Positions 1 to 6,726 of a stretch of 8,292 nt of DNA are shown one piece after another (positions within the stretch are counted from its first letter, which is position 1; each line of letters starts with the position of its first letter). The notes below the pieces were generated by a model that searched no databases, had not been told where the DNA came from, and saw only the letters and a list, made by a program, of their open reading frames with translations. The translations under genes and the position numbers were made by a program. Location: assembly GCA_002410755.1 (NCBI GenBank), contig DHOL01000047.1, positions 1 through 8,292 of the forward strand. Reading direction: 5' to 3'. Source of the DNA: Ruminococcaceae bacterium UBA5391. Lineage in GTDB: Bacteria; Bacillota; Clostridia; Oscillospirales; Acutalibacteraceae.

Positions 1-11
1 ATACTTTGGGA

Positions 12-40
12 TTGAAACGCAGATATAAATTTGCTATAAT
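12..40 (+). promoter_or_regulatory. Sigma-A promoter of coaX
   Basis: A -35 hexamer TTGAAA (12-17) and a perfect -10 TATAAT (35-40) are separated by exactly 17 bases. The bases before the -10 read TGC, so it is also an extended -10 (TGn) element. This is close to the vegetative sigma-A consensus and predicts a start near 46-48, giving a leader of about 77 bases before the coaX ATG. It implies that coaX is transcribed on its own here and not only from an upstream gene. Confidence 0.85.
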
Positions 41-57
41 TTTAACAGCTTAAAAAT

Positions 58-109
58 TGCCGGCTGTTTCCCACCGTATCATCTGGGGGAAAAATTTAAA
101 GCCCCGGCA
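58..109 (+). promoter_or_regulatory. Foldable leader of coaX mRNA
   Basis: Two nested inverted repeats lie in the transcribed leader. The outer arm TGCCGG (58-63) pairs with CCGGCA (104-109), and the inner arm TTTCCC (67-72) pairs with GGGAAA (87-92), with a 3-base and an 11-base internal segment between the stems. The outer stem ends directly against the Shine-Dalgarno GGGAG (110-114), so folding could affect ribosome access. I recognise no known riboswitch class. The structure is seen as complementarity only; any regulatory role is inference. Confidence 0.4.
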
Positions 110-123
110 GGGAGCGCTTTTTC

Positions 124-891
124 ATGATTCTTGTTCTTGATATCGGGAATACTAATATTACACTGGGCATTTACCGCGGAAAGGAACTGCTTTTTGTCTC
201 GCGCATGGCAACCGACCGGATGCGCATGAAAGACCAGTATGCAATAGAGCTGCGTGAAATCCTCGCACTTCACGGCGTGGAGTGGAAAGATATCACAGGG
301 GTGGCAATCAGCTCGGTTGTTCCGCCAGTCAACCACGCCGTCCGCGGTGCAATTCAGGAACTGACAGATCTAGAGCCTGTCTGTGTTGGGCCGAAAACAA
401 AAACAGGTATCATCATCGACCAGAAAAATTCCGAGCTCATCGGTGCGGATCTGATTGTGGGCTGTGTTGCTGCGGCAGAGATGTTTAAAGGGCCCTGTAT
501 CATTTTGGATATGGGAACTGCTACAACCCTCATTGTTCTTGACGGAGCCCGGCGGATGCTTGGTGGTGCCATTGCACCGGGGATCGGTATTTCCCTGGAC
601 GCACTGACCAACCGTACGGCTCAGCTTCCCTCAATCAGTTTGGAGGCTCCCAGGTGTGTGATCGGAGACAATACCGTGCAATGTATGCGTTCTGGTCTGA
701 TTACCGGCACAGCCTGTATGATTGATGGTCTGTGTGACCGTATGGAAAGAGAGCTTGGGGAAAAGTGCAGTGTCGTTGCCACAGGCGGCCTTGCCCATGA
801 AGTGGTCCAGCAGTGTGAGCGTAATATCGTCTTCTGTGATACTCTCCTTTTGGAGGGCCTCCGCCTGATTTATGAGATGAACTGCAACTGA
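124..891 (+). CDS. coaX: Type III pantothenate kinase
   Basis: This enzyme phosphorylates pantothenate with ATP to 4'-phosphopantothenate, the first step of coenzyme A synthesis; it is cytosolic and acts as a dimer in the ASKHA-fold CoaX family. The 255-residue length is typical. The N-terminal phosphate-binding motif DIGNTN is at residues 6-11. The GAD segment at 107-109 carries the family's conserved aspartate (D109), followed by LIVG where many homologues have R. The second nucleotide-binding motif DMGTATT is at 129-135, and the GGAIAPG glycine-rich segment follows. The ATG start is supported by GGAG (111-114) nine bases upstream and by a strong promoter at 12-40. The gene stands alone between its promoter and the terminator at 919-954; no birA or other usual partner is visible on either side. 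Type III kinases are not feedback-inhibited by CoA, a known family property. Confidence 0.96.
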   Translation: MILVLDIGNTNITLGIYRGKELLFVSRMATDRMRMKDQYAIELREILALHGVEWKDITGVAISSVVPPVNHAVRGAIQELTDLEPVCVGPKTKTGIIIDQKNSELIGADLIVGCVAAAEMFKGPCIILDMGTATTLIVLDGARRMLGGAIAPGIGISLDALTNRTAQLPSISLEAPRCVIGDNTVQCMRSGLITGTACMIDGLCDRMERELGEKCSVVATGGLAHEVVQQCERNIVFCDTLLLEGLRLIYEMNCN

Positions 892-918
892 CTTATACCT
901 CTTTGTCAGGGAAAGAGG

Positions 919-958
919 AAGCGCCGCCTTTCCCAAGCGGGGAAAACGGCGCTTTTGC
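919..958. terminator. Bidirectional terminator between coaX and DUF378 gene
   Basis: The arms AAGCGCCG (919-926) and CGGCGCTT (947-954) form an outer stem, and TTTCCC (929-934) with GGGAAA (940-945) forms an inner stem around a small loop. A T-run follows on the plus strand, and the A residues at the left arm give some U on the minus strand. It lies between two convergent genes, so it probably stops transcription from both sides, mainly coaX. Confidence 0.8.
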
Positions 959-960
959 TT

Positions 961-1212
961 TTATCCTCTGCCAAGTGTAGTTGTACTGTTTTGAGAATGC
1001 TCTCCAATCTTTTCCCTGGCTGCTTCTTTTTTTTCGATAAAAAAGAAGCGGATGCACCAGAGTGCCGCCACAGCTACCAGAACATAAATAATCCGGCTCC
1101 ATAGACTGAGCTGGCCGCCAAAAATCCAGCCGATGACATCAAAGCCGAAAAGTCCTACACAGCCCCAGTCTAGCCCACCAATGATAAGAATCATAAGTGC
1201 AATCTGGTCCAT
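961..1212 (-). CDS. DUF378 family small membrane protein (YuzA-like)
   Basis: This is an 83-residue protein of unknown function. It has two predicted membrane segments, about residues 4-22 and 39-58. Between them is the short glycine- and tryptophan-rich stretch typical of DUF378 (GGLDWGCVGLFGFDVIGWIFG, split around residues 12-32). The family is widespread in Firmicutes and other bacteria and has no assigned biochemical role. The hydrophilic C-terminal tail (from IEKKE at about 59) is lysine- and glutamate-rich. The ATG start is well supported by a strong Shine-Dalgarno AAAGGAGG seven to eight bases upstream. The gene is monocistronic, convergent with coaX and divergent from the fur-like gene. 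The assignment rests on recognition of the GGLDWG...G motif and the topology. Confidence 0.85.
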   Translation of the reverse strand: MDQIALMILIIGGLDWGCVGLFGFDVIGWIFGGQLSLWSRIIYVLVAVAALWCIRFFFIEKKEAAREKIGEHSQNSTTTLGRG

Positions 1213-1262
1213 TGTAATCCCTCCTTTCGGATTAGGATTCCCCAGAAAAGAAGAATTATTAT

Positions 1263-1271
1263 TGATATAAT
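1263..1271 (+). promoter_or_regulatory. Candidate extended -10 promoter for the fur-like gene
   Basis: TGATATAAT matches the extended -10 pattern TGnTATAAT perfectly. The -35 region (about 1243-1248, CAGAAA) is poor, which extended -10 promoters tolerate. It would give a long leader of about 210 bases before the ATG at 1488, so a closer promoter that I could not recognise is also possible. Confidence 0.35.
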
Positions 1272-1487
1272 TGAATCGGTAAGGAAGCTGGATACTTTAA
1301 AAGCAAAAATTGCTGAAAACCATGGTCGCATGTGGGGCTGTGGCTTTCCCATATACGGAATATCTCTTTTGGCGCAAGTATTAAACTCTTTTCCTATTGC
1401 CTTATTTTGCAGTTAATACCAGAAAAAGCGTTTTCTGCACGCGAAAAAATACTGCGGACTGACTGGAAGAAAGGAAATGACGTCAAA

Positions 1488-1940
1488 ATGAATCAAACTG
1501 GGCAGGAGGCAGAGCGTCTGAAACGTTGCGGCCTGAAGAAAACCCGCGGCCGTGAAAATGTGATGAAAACGCTTGAAGCCGCAAAGTGTCCTGTGACGGC
1601 AGAAAAAATTTTTTGGGAGCTGAAAAAGCAAAGGAAAGAAATCAGTCTTTCTACGGTATACCGCATTCTTGGCACGCTTGTAAAAAAAGAGATTGCCAAG
1701 AGAACCGGGAGCGATGAAAACGGCCGAGCCATGTTTGAACTGAACCGTCATATCCACCGGCATTACCTTGTCTGCCTTGGGTGCCACAAGATGATTCCTG
1801 TGGAGCACTGCCCGCTTGGAGAATTGGAAAAAAGGCTGGAACAGGAGACTGGATTTTCTGTAACAGGCCACAGCCTTGAAATTTATGGATACTGTGCAGA
1901 TTGTCAAAAACAGATGTTAACTAAGAAAAAAGAAAAATAA
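1488..1940 (+). CDS. Fur family transcriptional regulator
   Basis: This is a metal-responsive, dimeric DNA-binding repressor of the Fur/Zur/PerR superfamily, 150 residues from the chosen start, a normal length. The winged helix covers about residues 17-85, with the recognition-helix segment SLSTVYRILGTLV at 53-65. The dimerisation and metal domain follows, with H88, H90 and H92 just before C96-x-x-C99 and a second pair C136-x-x-C139. The four cysteines form the usual structural zinc site; H128 and E131 (GHSLEIYG) are further likely ligands. The reading frame stays open back to 1332, but the ATG at 1488 gives the correct Fur N-terminus and has AGGA (1472-1475) upstream, although the spacing is long. 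The sequence does not decide between Fe, Zn, Mn or peroxide sensing. The terminator at 1963-1995 separates it from the urt operon, so a direct regulatory link is unproven. Confidence 0.93.
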   Translation: MNQTGQEAERLKRCGLKKTRGRENVMKTLEAAKCPVTAEKIFWELKKQRKEISLSTVYRILGTLVKKEIAKRTGSDENGRAMFELNRHIHRHYLVCLGCHKMIPVEHCPLGELEKRLEQETGFSVTGHSLEIYGYCADCQKQMLTKKKEK

Positions 1941-1962
1941 AACACTTCATTATTATGTTTCA

Positions 1963-1999
1963 GGCGACGCCTTCCGGTTTCCGGAAGGCGCCGCTTCTG
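1963..1999 (+). terminator. Terminator after the fur-like gene
   Basis: A perfect 10-bp stem, CGCCTTCCGG (1968-1977) with CCGGAAGGCG (1981-1990), closes on a TTT loop. After one mismatch it continues with GCG/CGC and a wobble pair (1963-1966 with 1992-1995). The T-run is weak (TTCTGT), but the stem is very stable. It lies 22 bases after the stop codon and insulates urtA from fur transcription. Confidence 0.75.
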
Positions 2000-2135
2000 T
2001 GCCAAGAGGCAAAATGCTGCTCTGCTTTCCGTCTTTCTGAAAAAGGCGGGCACGTTCCGCAGAAGGCTGGAATATTATGCTCATAGTGCTGTGCTGGAAA
2101 CAGATTATTACGATTGCCAATATGGAGATGGTTAC

Positions 2136-3299
2136 ATGAAAAAAGTAATTTCCCTTGTACTTTCCTGTGCCGTTGGATTAGCCTGCCTGCTGAGTGGCTG
2201 CGGGAACAAAACCAATTCTACCGGAAGCAAAACAATCAAGGTAGGCCTTTTGTATTCTTTAAGCGGTGTTACGTCTGTCAGCGAAAAACAGCTTTATGAC
2301 GGGACAAAGCTTGCCATTGATGAAATCAATGAGAACGGCGGCATCCATGGCCGGAAAATTCAAACCGTGTTTGCTGACTATGCTTCGGACCCCGCGCGTG
2401 CAGCCGATAAAGCGCGCAAGCTGATTCTCGATGAAAAAGTAACGGCAATTATCGGTACCTGCTCGTCCTCGGCACGTAAGGCGGTAAAGCCGGTTGTAGA
2501 GGCCAATCATTCGCTGCTTGTCTATCCTCAGTCTTATGAAGGACAGGAAGAGTCCAAGAACATCGTGTACGTTGGCTGCATTCCAAATCAGCAGGCCGAG
2601 GTCTTTGTTCAGTGGCTCCTCAAGAATACCGGAAAAAAGTTTTTCCTGATTGGCTGTGATTTTGTCTATCCGCAGGTAGAAAACAAACTTGCGAAAGAAT
2701 ACCTTGCAAAAGGCGGCGGTTCTGTTGTAGGAGAAGAATATGTCCCATACGGGAGCACTGATTTTTCTTCCGTCCTCAACAAAATCAAGATTTCTTCCCC
2801 GGATGTAATTTACACTACCCTGACCGGAGACAGCAATGTCGCTTTCTATAAGCAATACAGCGCGTACGGCCTGAAAGCTACCATCGCAAGTCTTACAACG
2901 AATGAAACGGTGCTGAAAGCCATTGGAAAGGATGCGTCTAAGAACAGCTATATTTGTGTGGATTACTTCAAAAATGTTCAGAATGCTGCCAACCAGAAAT
3001 TTGTAAAGGCTTATACGGAAAAAATCAAAGATGGGACTGAGCCATCTTACGCTGTGATGGGTGGCTACAACAGCGGCCTGTTTCTTGGAGAAGCAATGAA
3101 AAAGGCTAAGGATCCGGAGAATACACAACAGGTGATAGATGCGTTCAACGGCCTTACAGTCGATTCTCCGTCCGGCAAAATATCCATTGATGGATCAAAT
3201 CACCATGCGAGCCTGTACTGCCGCATCGGCAAAGTTGACAACAACGGTGAAATTAACGTGATATATCAGTCGAAAAACACAATTGCTCCGAAACCGTGA
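2136..3299 (+). CDS. urtA: Urea ABC transporter substrate-binding lipoprotein UrtA
   Basis: This is the extracytoplasmic receptor of a urea-type ABC importer, which captures urea (possibly also short amides) and delivers it to UrtBC. It has 387 residues from the ATG at 2136. A lipoprotein signal (KK, a hydrophobic core, then the lipobox LSGC) gives a mature N-terminus at C22. The type I periplasmic-binding fold (Peripla_BP_5/LivJ-like) follows. UrtA-type landmarks are visible: an IKVGLLYSLSG opening, a YPQSYEGQEESKN segment matching the family's YPvqYEGeEsSkN, and PNQQA, DFVYP, TGDSNVAFYK and a late NHH motif. I chose this start because GGAG (2124-2127) sits eight bases upstream and the signal peptide begins there; the frame is open 15 codons further up without a sensible signal. 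It is the first gene of the five-gene urt operon. No clear promoter was found in 2000-2120. Related FmdD amide receptors are the main alternative. Confidence 0.92.
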   Translation: MKKVISLVLSCAVGLACLLSGCGNKTNSTGSKTIKVGLLYSLSGVTSVSEKQLYDGTKLAIDEINENGGIHGRKIQTVFADYASDPARAADKARKLILDEKVTAIIGTCSSSARKAVKPVVEANHSLLVYPQSYEGQEESKNIVYVGCIPNQQAEVFVQWLLKNTGKKFFLIGCDFVYPQVENKLAKEYLAKGGGSVVGEEYVPYGSTDFSSVLNKIKISSPDVIYTTLTGDSNVAFYKQYSAYGLKATIASLTTNETVLKAIGKDASKNSYICVDYFKNVQNAANQKFVKAYTEKIKDGTEPSYAVMGGYNSGLFLGEAMKKAKDPENTQQVIDAFNGLTVDSPSGKISIDGSNHHASLYCRIGKVDNNGEINVIYQSKNTIAPKP

Positions 3300-3318
3300 T
3301 GGATGAGGTGACGGTCTC

Positions 3319-4179
3319 GTGGAAAGCTTTTTTGCACTTTTTCTCAACGGCCTGAATTCTTCTGCCTTAATCCTGATGGCCGCACTTGGCATGGTTGTCA
3401 TCTGCGGCCTCATGAACGTAATTAATCTTGCACATGGGGAACTGATTATGATTGGCGCCTATACTGCCTACTGTATCACTCAGAAGGCAGGAATGAGTTT
3501 TGCAGTCGCGCTGCCTGCGGCATTTGCCGTTTCTGCGGCCGTAGGAGCGGCAATGGAGCTGGCAGTTATCCGCCGGCTGACCGGCCGCCCTGCGGAAACA
3601 ATGTTGGCCACATTTGGTATTTCTGTTGTTCTTCAACAGATGGCGAACCTGATTTTTGGGGCGCAGTCACAGTATGTTGCCATCCCGATTCCGGGCAACT
3701 TTTCACTTGGGCATGTTGTTGTTCCATACTACAATGTCTTTACTATACTGTTTGTTACCGCCGTTCTGGCTGGTACGGTACTCCTTATGAAGAAAACACG
3801 GTTTGGGCGGCGCGTTCGCGCCATTACGCAAAACCGCAGCATGGCGGAATGCCTCGGCATTGACTCCGCGCATGTTGATACCATGACTTTTGCGTTTGGG
3901 AGCGGCCTTGCAGGCCTTGCAGGTGCCCTTGCCGCACCGGTAAAAAGTGTTTCTCCATTTATGGGAGGCCCATATTTGATCAATTCTTTTCTGACTTCGG
4001 TAGTCGGCGGTATTGCGTCCTTCTTTGGTACGACGGTGGGTTCCCTGCTTGTTGGCGAGTCGACGGCCCTTCTGGGTGGGCTGACGAACGATGTGCTTGC
4101 CAGCATCCTCGTTTTCCTAATTATCATCGCCATAATTCGCTTCAAGCCAGAAGGCCTGTTTGCAAAAGAGAGGCGATAA
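3319..4179 (+). CDS. urtB: Urea ABC transporter permease UrtB
   Basis: This is a LIV-type (BPD_transp_2, LivH-like) inner-membrane permease that pairs with UrtC to form the substrate path. Its 286 residues contain about eight hydrophobic segments. The N-terminal family motif GLMNVINLAHGELIMIGAY falls at residues 30-48. The cytoplasmic coupling region FGRRVRAITQNRSMAECLGID precedes SGLAGLAGALAAP, and the C-terminus ends with FKPEGLF, typical of the family. The start is GTG at 3319, with GAGG (3305-3308) ten bases upstream and 19 bases after the urtA stop. It lacks the long extracytoplasmic N-terminal extension found in many proteobacterial UrtB proteins and begins directly with the first membrane helix. 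Confidence 0.93.
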   Translation: MESFFALFLNGLNSSALILMAALGMVVICGLMNVINLAHGELIMIGAYTAYCITQKAGMSFAVALPAAFAVSAAVGAAMELAVIRRLTGRPAETMLATFGISVVLQQMANLIFGAQSQYVAIPIPGNFSLGHVVVPYYNVFTILFVTAVLAGTVLLMKKTRFGRRVRAITQNRSMAECLGIDSAHVDTMTFAFGSGLAGLAGALAAPVKSVSPFMGGPYLINSFLTSVVGGIASFFGTTVGSLLVGESTALLGGLTNDVLASILVFLIIIAIIRFKPEGLFAKERR

Positions 4180-4180
4180 C

Positions 4181-5197
4181 ATGACAAAGCACTGGAGCTT
4201 AAGGGTCAACCGGGTCCTTGACCTTGCAATTTTCCTTATACTTGGCTTTTTCCCGCTTGCCGGCCTGTCTTTTTACACTCAGCTTATTGAAAAATATATG
4301 GTATTTCTGATCTTTGCATGGTCACTCGATATTCTCTGGGGCTATACAGGCCTGATGGACTTGGGTCATGCAGTTCTGTTCGGCATGGGTGGATATACGA
4401 TGGCCCTGTGCCTTTCAGCGCAGGGAGGTATCCCGGAATTCATGGAGCGCTGCGGTGTGACAGTACCGCCTTTCTGGCTGAAAGCAATTATGAACCCGTT
4501 TGCCGCGGTGCTCGTCGGTATCCTGCTTCCTGCACTTCTTGCATGGCTTTTGGGACGCTTCCTGTTTACAAGCCGCGTCGGGGGTGTTTTCTTTTCCGTA
4601 ATCACCCTTGCCCTTGCACAGGTCTTTACCTTGTTCCTTCAAAGCCAGCAGAAGTATATGGGGGGGTTCAATGGAATTGGAGGGCTTCCCGGGCTGTCTT
4701 TTTTTGGCCACTCTCTTTCCCTGATGGAAAGCTATTATTTCGTATTCTGTGTTGTCTTCCTCGTCTTTGCGTTCTGCCGGGTGCTGATGGCGTCACGCTT
4801 TGGCCTTGTGCTCCGCAGCGTCCGTGAAAATGAAACACGCCTGGAATTTCTTGGCTATGACCAGGCCAAGTTTAAAACGGCAGTATTTGCGGTTTCCGGT
4901 GCACTTGCCGGCCTTGCCGGTGTTCTTTACGCTCCGGTAAACGGCATGATTGCACCGAATGACGTCGGCATTGAGTTTTCAACGACGGCGATTGTCTGGC
5001 TTGCAATCGGTGGAAGAGGAAACCTGACGGGTGCTGCACTTGGCTCATTGCTAATCAATGTGCTAGGGAATGCGCTTTCTGAACAGTTTGGGGCATTTTG
5101 GCAGCTTCTCCTTGGCATTGTAATTATAGTCGTTGTCTTCTTTATGCCGGATGGCGTTGTCGGAGCATTGAGAAAGGCGGTAAAAGAACATGAATAA
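4181..5197 (+). CDS. urtC: Urea ABC transporter permease UrtC
   Basis: This is the second LIV-type permease (LivM-like), partner of UrtB, with 338 residues. Membrane segments run through most of the chain. The LivM/UrtC motif WGYTGLMDLGHAVLFGMGGY is at residues 53-72. The VFFSVITLALAQ segment and the substrate-path FNGIGGLPGL stretch lie in the middle, and the coupling region RSVRENETRLEFLGYD precedes SGALAGLAGVLYAP. The ATG at 4181 starts one base after the urtB stop, with GAGAGGCG upstream. An in-frame TTG seven codons earlier lies inside urtB and has no better ribosome site, so I rejected it. The 3' end overlaps urtD by eight bases, which suggests translational coupling. Confidence 0.94.
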   Translation: MTKHWSLRVNRVLDLAIFLILGFFPLAGLSFYTQLIEKYMVFLIFAWSLDILWGYTGLMDLGHAVLFGMGGYTMALCLSAQGGIPEFMERCGVTVPPFWLKAIMNPFAAVLVGILLPALLAWLLGRFLFTSRVGGVFFSVITLALAQVFTLFLQSQQKYMGGFNGIGGLPGLSFFGHSLSLMESYYFVFCVVFLVFAFCRVLMASRFGLVLRSVRENETRLEFLGYDQAKFKTAVFAVSGALAGLAGVLYAPVNGMIAPNDVGIEFSTTAIVWLAIGGRGNLTGAALGSLLINVLGNALSEQFGAFWQLLLGIVIIVVVFFMPDGVVGALRKAVKEHE

Positions 5198-5960
5198 TCC
5201 CTATATTCTTTGGACTGAGCGCCTTTCCGTCCGCTTTGGCGACTTCTGGGCGCTTCGGAACGTCGACTTTGCTGTCCGTGAGGGAGAGCTACGCGTTGTC
5301 ATTGGCCCAAATGGTGCGGGAAAAACAACTTTGATGGACCTTATTACAGGGCGCATAAAACCAACCTCAGGCAAGATATTCTTTGACGGGCACAATATTA
5401 CCGGGAAAAGCCCTCATGTGATTGCCTCAAAATACCATGTGGGGCGAAAATTTCAAGGTCCGAATCTATTTGAAAATATGACGGTAGCCGAAAACCTTTC
5501 CCTTGCCGCTCCAGGGCTGCACACAGTAGGAGCTGTGTTTTTACACAAAACACCGAAGGCTGTACTGGAACAGGTCAGCGAAGTCCTCAAAAAAATTGGC
5601 CTCCTGGAAAAACGCGGCCGCCTGGCTTGTGAACTTTCCCATGGGGAGCGCCAGTGGCTGGAAATCGGAATGCTGATGATACAAAACCCACGAATGATGA
5701 TCCTTGACGAGCCAACGGCCGGTATGACTGAAGAGGAAACATATCAAACCGGCAAGATGATACAGGATCTGCAAGAAGGCCGCACCATCCTTGTTGTAGA
5801 ACACGATATGAAGTTTGTCCGTCAGGTTGCAAAATCAGTGACCGTTTTTCATATGGGAAGAATTTTAGCCGAGGGGCCAATTTCACAGATTGAAAATAAC
5901 CGGGATGTCGTTCGGGTGTACCTGAAATCGGAGCGGACGGAGGAGAAAAAAGATGCTTGA
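5190..5960 (+). CDS. urtD: Urea ABC transporter ATP-binding protein UrtD
   Basis: This is a cytosolic ATPase subunit (LivG-like) that drives urea uptake together with UrtE. It has 256 residues. Walker A GPNGAGKTT is at 39-47, with the Q-loop glutamine at 89 in the segment GRKFQGPNLFENMTV. The signature ELSHGERQWLEIGM is at 148-161; the LSHG...QWLEIG form is characteristic of UrtD and differs from the usual LSGGQ. Walker B MMILDE is at 169-174 and the H-loop histidine at 205 (VEHDM). All catalytic elements are intact. The ATG overlaps the urtC end by eight bases, with AAAGGCGG about ten bases upstream. Confidence 0.95.
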   Translation: MNNPYILWTERLSVRFGDFWALRNVDFAVREGELRVVIGPNGAGKTTLMDLITGRIKPTSGKIFFDGHNITGKSPHVIASKYHVGRKFQGPNLFENMTVAENLSLAAPGLHTVGAVFLHKTPKAVLEQVSEVLKKIGLLEKRGRLACELSHGERQWLEIGMLMIQNPRMMILDEPTAGMTEEETYQTGKMIQDLQEGRTILVVEHDMKFVRQVAKSVTVFHMGRILAEGPISQIENNRDVVRVYLKSERTEEKKDA

Positions 5961-6654
5961 GCTTGATAATGTCCAGGTCAGCTACGGAAAAAGCAGAATT
6001 GTAAACGGGGTTTCCTTTTCCCTTGGTGAAGGGGAGCGGCTGGCAGTTCTAGGGCGCAACGGGGTTGGAAAGACCACCCTCCTAAAGGGCATTATTGGCC
6101 TGCTTCCTCTTTCAGACGGCATGCTCCGCCTTGATGGAAACAATATTTCCGCACTTCCTCCGCATGAGCGAAGCCACCTTGGCCTTGCCTATGTTCCCCA
6201 GGGAAGAGAAATCCTGCCTCACCTGACGGTCCTTGAAAATCTTCAGCTTGGCTGCATTGACTGCCGTGATAAGAAACTTGTGGAAGAACGGACGGAACGC
6301 ATGTTGGAGTATTTTCCTGCTTTGAAGAGCAACCTTCCAAGATTTGGAGGTCTTCTCTCCGGTGGGCAGCAGCAGCAACTTGCCGTTGCCCGCGCTCTGA
6401 TGATATCGCCACGGATTCTTCTGCTTGATGAGCCAACCGAAGGGATTCAGCCGAACATTGTTGAGGAACTTGGCTGTACACTCAACCGAATTTCCTTGGA
6501 GACAAAACTTGCCTTCATTCTGGTTGAGCAAAATCTTGATTTTGCTCAGCGGATGACGGATCATTTTGTAATTTTGCAAAAAGGTTCTGTCGTTTGTTCC
6601 GGCCGTACAGCAGACCTTGACCGCAACGCAATTAAGCGTTACCTTTCCGTTTAA
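5953..6654 (+). CDS. urtE: Urea ABC transporter ATP-binding protein UrtE
   Basis: This is the second ATPase subunit (LivF-like), with 233 residues. Walker A GRNGVGKTT is at 34-42. The Q-loop is YVPQGREILPHLTV, with Q83. The signature LSGGQQQQLAVARAL is at 135-149; the run of four glutamines is a UrtE hallmark. Walker B ILLLDE is at 155-160, followed by PTEGIQP, also typical of UrtE. The H-loop position is glutamine (VEQN, Q193), as is normal for LivF-type subunits, so this is not a defect. The ATG overlaps the urtD end by eight bases, with GGAGGAG (5939-5945) as ribosome site. It is the last gene of the operon; the convergent USP-like gene ends 72 bases further on. Confidence 0.95.
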   Translation: MLELDNVQVSYGKSRIVNGVSFSLGEGERLAVLGRNGVGKTTLLKGIIGLLPLSDGMLRLDGNNISALPPHERSHLGLAYVPQGREILPHLTVLENLQLGCIDCRDKKLVEERTERMLEYFPALKSNLPRFGGLLSGGQQQQLAVARALMISPRILLLDEPTEGIQPNIVEELGCTLNRISLETKLAFILVEQNLDFAQRMTDHFVILQKGSVVCSGRTADLDRNAIKRYLSV

Positions 6655-6675
6655 ATTTATTTTTCCGATAAAATT

Positions 6676-6713
6676 CCCCCTTGCGGTTTTACATTTCACA
6701 GCCGTTCGGGGGG
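6676..6713. terminator. Imperfect hairpin between urtE and the USP-like gene
   Basis: CCCCC (6676-6680) can pair with GGGGG near 6708-6713, and CGG (6684-6686) with CCG (6702-6704), with a 3x3 internal mismatch and a loop of about 15 bases. It lies between two convergent genes, where a shared terminator is expected. The T-run is poor on both strands (AATTTT on the minus side), so this is a weak candidate. I see no better terminator for the urt operon inside the window. Confidence 0.35.
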
Positions 6714-6726
6714 TATTGACTATAAT

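Noticed and set aside
1332..1487. 52-codon upstream extension of the fur-like frame
   Set aside because: The extension has no similarity to Fur N-termini, and the ATG at 1488 gives the normal length with a ribosome site.
2040..2062. Possible sigma-54 promoter (GGGCACGTTCCGCA) upstream of urtA
   Set aside because: The GG to GC distance is 8-9 bases instead of the required 10, and the -12 element lacks TTGC.
2259..3128. Long minus-strand open frame of 289 codons inside urtA
   Set aside because: It is fully antisense to a well-supported UrtA gene, has no recognisable domain or ribosome site, and has the composition of a shadow frame.
4160..4180. Seven-codon upstream TTG start for urtC
   Set aside because: It lies inside urtB, while ATG at 4181 has GAGAGG at good spacing directly after the urtB stop.
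6112..6699. Minus-strand open frame of 195 codons across urtE
   Set aside because: It is antisense to urtE, which has all the ATPase motifs; the translation shows no family features.
6716..6726. TTGAC immediately followed by TATAAT, resembling promoter hexamers
   Set aside because: There is no spacer between them, so they cannot act as a -35/-10 pair, and no plus-strand gene follows.
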